From Streptomyces caelestis (lineage in GTDB: Bacteria; Actinomycetota; Actinomycetes; Streptomycetales; Streptomycetaceae), in assembly GCF_001279005.1 (NCBI RefSeq), contig NZ_LGCN01000244.1, forward strand, positions 1 through 29,859: 29,859 bases of DNA, in the 5' to 3' direction. The notes beneath the pieces were generated by a model. It searched no databases, was not told the DNA's origin, and was given only the letters and a program-made list of their open reading frames with translations. This document shows positions 27,539 through 29,859 of the stretch, piece by piece (within the stretch, counting starts at the first letter, position 1; each line of letters begins with the position of its first letter). Made by a program: the position numbers and the translations under genes.

Positions 27539-28740
27539 GCAACGCGGAGCTGACCGCGCGGTGGCAGGGCGCGCTGATGAACAACTACGGCACCCCGCGG
27601 CTGCCGCTGGTGCGCGGCGAGGGCGCGCGGGTGTGGGACGCCGACGGCAGGGAGTACGCCGACTTCGTGGGCGGCATCGCCGTCAACGCGCTCGGCCACG
27701 CCCACCCGGCGGTCGTCGAGGCCGTGAGCCGGCAGATCGCCTCCCTCGGCCACGTCTCCAACCTGTTCGTCGCGCAGCCGCCCGTCGCGCTCGCCGAACG
27801 GCTCCTCCAGCTCTTCGGCCGCGAGGGCAAGGTCTACTTCTGCAACTCGGGGGCGGAGGCGAACGAGGCCGCGTTCAAGATCGGCCGGCTGACCGGACGA
27901 CGGCACACGGTCGCCACCGACGGCGGCTTCCACGGCCGCACCATGGGCGCGCTCGCCCTCACCGGCCAGCCCGCCAAGCGCGAGCCGTTCCTGCCGCTGC
28001 CCGGTGACGTCACGCACGTCCCGTACGGCGACGCCCAGGCGCTGGCCGCGGCGGTCACCGAGGACACCGCGCTGGTGGTCATCGAGCCGATCCAGGGCGA
28101 GAACGGGGTCGTGGTGCCTCCGCCCGGCTATCTCAAGGCGGTCCGTGCGATCACGGCGGCCACGGGGGCGCTGCTCGTGCTGGACGAGGTGCAGACCGGT
28201 GTCGGCCGCACCGGCAACTGGTTCGAGTACCAGGCGCACGAGGGCGTCCTGCCGGACGTCGTCACCCTGGCGAAGGGGCTCGGCGGCGGACTGCCGCTCG
28301 GCGCCGCCGTCGCCTTCGGGCGCGCGGCCGACCTGCTCGGGCCCGGCCACCACGGCACGACCTTCGGCGGCAACCCGGTCGCCTGCGCCGCCGGACTCGC
28401 CGTTCTCGACACCATCGAGAACGAGGGGCTGCTGGAGAACGTCAAGCGGCAGGGCGAGAAACTCCGCGACGGAATCGAGGGGTCCGGCCACGCCCTGATC
28501 GACCGTGTCCGGGGCGCGGGCCTCCTCCTGGGTATCGTGCTCACCGAGCCGCTCGCGCCCCGGGTGCAACAGGCGGCTCAGGACGCCGGGTTCCTCGTGA
28601 ACGCGCCCGCCCCCGATGTCGTACGGCTGATGCCGCCGCTGAACCTCGGGGACGACGCGGTGGACGCCTTCCTCGGGGCGCTGCCCGGCATCCTGGACCA
28701 GGCCGGTACGGCGGGTGGGGAAGGACGATCCGGAGAATGA
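27535..28740 (+). CDS. argD: Acetylornithine aminotransferase
   Basis: The 401-residue class III PLP aminotransferase converts N-acetylglutamate semialdehyde and glutamate to N-acetylornithine. The landmarks are [72 protein letters not shown] and the Schiff-base Lys247 in [17 protein letters not shown] 27535 overlaps the argB stop. It ends 7 bp before the argR start. A second role with succinyldiaminopimelate is possible, as in other bacteria. Confidence 0.95.
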   Translation: MSNAELTARWQGALMNNYGTPRLPLVRGEGARVWDADGREYADFVGGIAVNALGHAHPAVVEAVSRQIASLGHVSNLFVAQPPVALAERLLQLFGREGKVYFCNSGAEANEAAFKIGRLTGRRHTVATDGGFHGRTMGALALTGQPAKREPFLPLPGDVTHVPYGDAQALAAAVTEDTALVVIEPIQGENGVVVPPPGYLKAVRAITAATGALLVLDEVQTGVGRTGNWFEYQAHEGVLPDVVTLAKGLGGGLPLGAAVAFGRAADLLGPGHHGTTFGGNPVACAAGLAVLDTIENEGLLENVKRQGEKLRDGIEGSGHALIDRVRGAGLLLGIVLTEPLAPRVQQAAQDAGFLVNAPAPDVVRLMPPLNLGDDAVDAFLGALPGILDQAGTAGGEGRSGE

Positions 28741-28747
28741 GACGACG

Positions 28748-29287
28748 ATGAGCCAGGAGCAGGACCAGGGCCAGCACGCCGGGCCTGCCGTGCCGCAGAC
28801 GCGCACCGCACGCCACCGCCGGATCGTGGACATCCTCAACCGGCAGCCGGTGCGGTCGCAGAGCCAGCTGGCGAAGCTGCTCGCCGACGACGGGCTGAGC
28901 GTCACCCAGGCGACGCTCTCCCGCGATCTGGACGAGCTGAACGCGGTGAAGATCCGCAACACCGACGGCGACCTGATCTACGCGGTGCCGAGCGAAGGGG
29001 GCTTCCGCACCCCCCGGGCGCCGCTGGGCGGGTCCGCGAAGGAGGAGCGGATGCGGCGGCTCTCCCAGGAACTGCTGATCTCCGCGGAGGCCTCCGCGAA
29101 CCTCGTCGTCCTGCGCACTCCGCCGGGCGCCGCGCAGTTCCTCGCCTCGGCGATCGACCAGGCGGAACTGCACGACATCCTCGGCACGATCGCCGGCGAC
29201 GACACGTTGCTGCTGATCAGCAGGGAGCCGACGGGGGGTCAGGCCCTGGCCGACCACCTGCTCCGGCTGGCCCAGAACGGTCAGTGA
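28748..29287 (+). CDS. argR: Arginine repressor
   Basis: The 179-residue repressor has an N-terminal winged-helix domain (about 17-90, [36 protein letters not shown]) and a C-terminal arginine-binding oligomerisation domain (about 105-175, [20 protein letters not shown] and the [15 protein letters not shown] pocket). The TLSRDL and GTIAGDDT motifs are typical. The ATG at 28748 gives the family-typical N-terminus; a GTG at 28715 would add 11 residues. It is the last gene of argCJBDR and likely represses the operon through the box at 24409-24436. Confidence 0.95.
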   Translation: MSQEQDQGQHAGPAVPQTRTARHRRIVDILNRQPVRSQSQLAKLLADDGLSVTQATLSRDLDELNAVKIRNTDGDLIYAVPSEGGFRTPRAPLGGSAKEERMRRLSQELLISAEASANLVVLRTPPGAAQFLASAIDQAELHDILGTIAGDDTLLLISREPTGGQALADHLLRLAQNGQ

Positions 29288-29526
29288 AGGGGACGGCGCG
29301 ACGGGTTCGCCGACCGCGGTCCGTCCGCGGGCAGTCGCGCCTCCCCCCCAGTGCCTCAAGGGCCTGGAAGGTGCCCCAGGGCGCTGGGAGTCCCCCCGCT
29401 CGAGCGAAGCCGAGAGTGGGGGGGAGGGGGCGCTGGGGGTGTCCCCTCCGGGGGGAGGCACCCCGTGAACGCGGGTGAGTGAGAGGCCGGTACCTCGGCC
29501 CCGGCGCCGGTCACCTCCGCCGGCGG
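29288..29526. other. Intergenic region between argR and the ApbE gene
   Basis: About 240 bp with no supported gene. It holds the palindromic repeat at 29392-29424 and the second hairpin at 29435-29464. The facing genes are convergent, so the hairpins probably also terminate both. Confidence 0.5.
29392..29424. repeat. Streptomyces-type palindromic intergenic repeat, copy 2
   Basis: CCCCCC-G-CTCG, an AGCGAAGC loop and CGAG-AGT-GGGGGG form a hairpin. The core is the reverse complement of the element at 8061-8110. A second palindromic element (GGGGGTGTCCCC ... GGGGAGGCACCCC, 29435-29464) follows directly. It lies after argR and could assist termination. Confidence 0.55.
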
Positions 29527-29859
29527 TCAGCCCAGCCGGCCCGCCAGCCCTCCGGTGCACCGCACCTCGTCGCCCGCCGTGATCAGCAGCGCCTCGACGT
29601 CCGGCAGGGACTCCAGCCAGGCGAGCGCCTGCCGGGAGCCCATCGCGAACGCCGCCGTCGCCCAGCAGTCCGCCCACGTCAGCCGCGGCGCGACGACCGT
29701 CACCGCGACCAGGTCGGTCACCGCCGACCGCCCCGTCCGGGGATCGACGATGTGATCCCCCCGCTCGGCGGTCCCGGACGTCGCCACAGCCAGCTCCGAG
29801 GCGCCGGCCGCGGAGACGACGGCGGCGAGACCGCCCGGACGCAGCGGGTCCGCCACACC
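29527..29859 (-). CDS. ApbE-type FAD:protein FMN transferase, C-terminal part (start outside window)
   Basis: The frame is open to the right edge, so the N-terminal part is missing. The visible 110 residues fit the C-terminal half of ApbE proteins: LAVATSGTAERGDHIVDPRTGRS, then the conserved VVAPRLTWADCWATAAFAMG (the ATA region next to the metal site) and EALLITAGDEVRCTGGL. ApbE enzymes attach FMN to flavoproteins, often in electron-transfer complexes, outside the cytoplasm. Partner proteins are not visible. It is convergent with argR. Confidence 0.82.
   Translation of the reverse strand, partial: GVADPLRPGGLAAVVSAAGASELAVATSGTAERGDHIVDPRTGRSAVTDLVAVTVVAPRLTWADCWATAAFAMGSRQALAWLESLPDVEALLITAGDEVRCTGGLAGRLG

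Overview
The window is chromosomal DNA from a high-GC actinobacterium, almost certainly a Streptomyces. Third codon positions are nearly all G or C, GTG starts and leaderless starts are common, and there are WXG/type VII-type proteins, a mycosin and Streptomyces-style intergenic palindromic repeats. The two conserved core blocks, infC-rpmI-rplT / TrmH-type methyltransferase / sensor kinase / pheST and argCJBDR, sit near each other as I recall for other Streptomyces. I see no phage, insertion sequence, CRISPR array, rRNA or tRNA gene.

Layout. (1) 1-2844: the 3' part of a membrane-anchored protein with a long disordered Pro/Arg/Gly-rich N-terminus, translationally coupled to a mycosin-like subtilase. 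(2) 2829-5088: a beta-lactamase-fold serine hydrolase (-), an SseB-domain protein (+) and a DUF1844 protein (-). (3) 5149-6977: the translation operon infC-rpmI-rplT, with a long structured leader holding an attenuator-like hairpin and a non-AUG (ATC) infC start. (4) 7186-9275: an rRNA/tRNA 2'-O-methyltransferase and a soluble orphan PAS histidine kinase. (5) 9449-13083: pheS-pheT, closed by a very strong terminator. (6) 13449-14558: a membrane-linked SpoIIE/PP2C phosphatase. (7) 14901-18359: a three-gene cassette of an ESX-like helical protein, a 770-residue WxG-headed protein with a glycine-rich hydrophobic segment, and a lipoprotein. (8) 18465-19325: 3-hydroxyacyl-CoA dehydrogenase (-), then about 680 bp without a recognisable gene. 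(9) 20007-22578: DUF1918 and EamA exporter (-) diverging from a MocR-type regulator (+). (10) 22619-24234: a GNAT acetyltransferase, a histidine-phosphatase-fold protein lacking its catalytic histidines, and a DUF6314-like protein. (11) 24408-29287: argC-argJ-argB-argD-argR behind a promoter overlapped by a candidate ARG box. (12) 29527-end: the 3' part of an ApbE-type flavin transferase (-).

How the parts work together. The arg genes make ornithine from N-acetylglutamate and carry their own repressor. The translation block supplies IF3, L35, L20 and PheRS. The mycosin at the left edge and the WxG cassette at 15-18 kb are both type VII-secretion-type genes, but no EccB/C/D/E machinery is visible. 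The most discovery-worthy items are the WxG/glycine-zipper-like/lipoprotein cassette, the infC leader with its ATC start, the divergent MocR/EamA start-codon palindromes, and the histidine-less phosphatase homologue.
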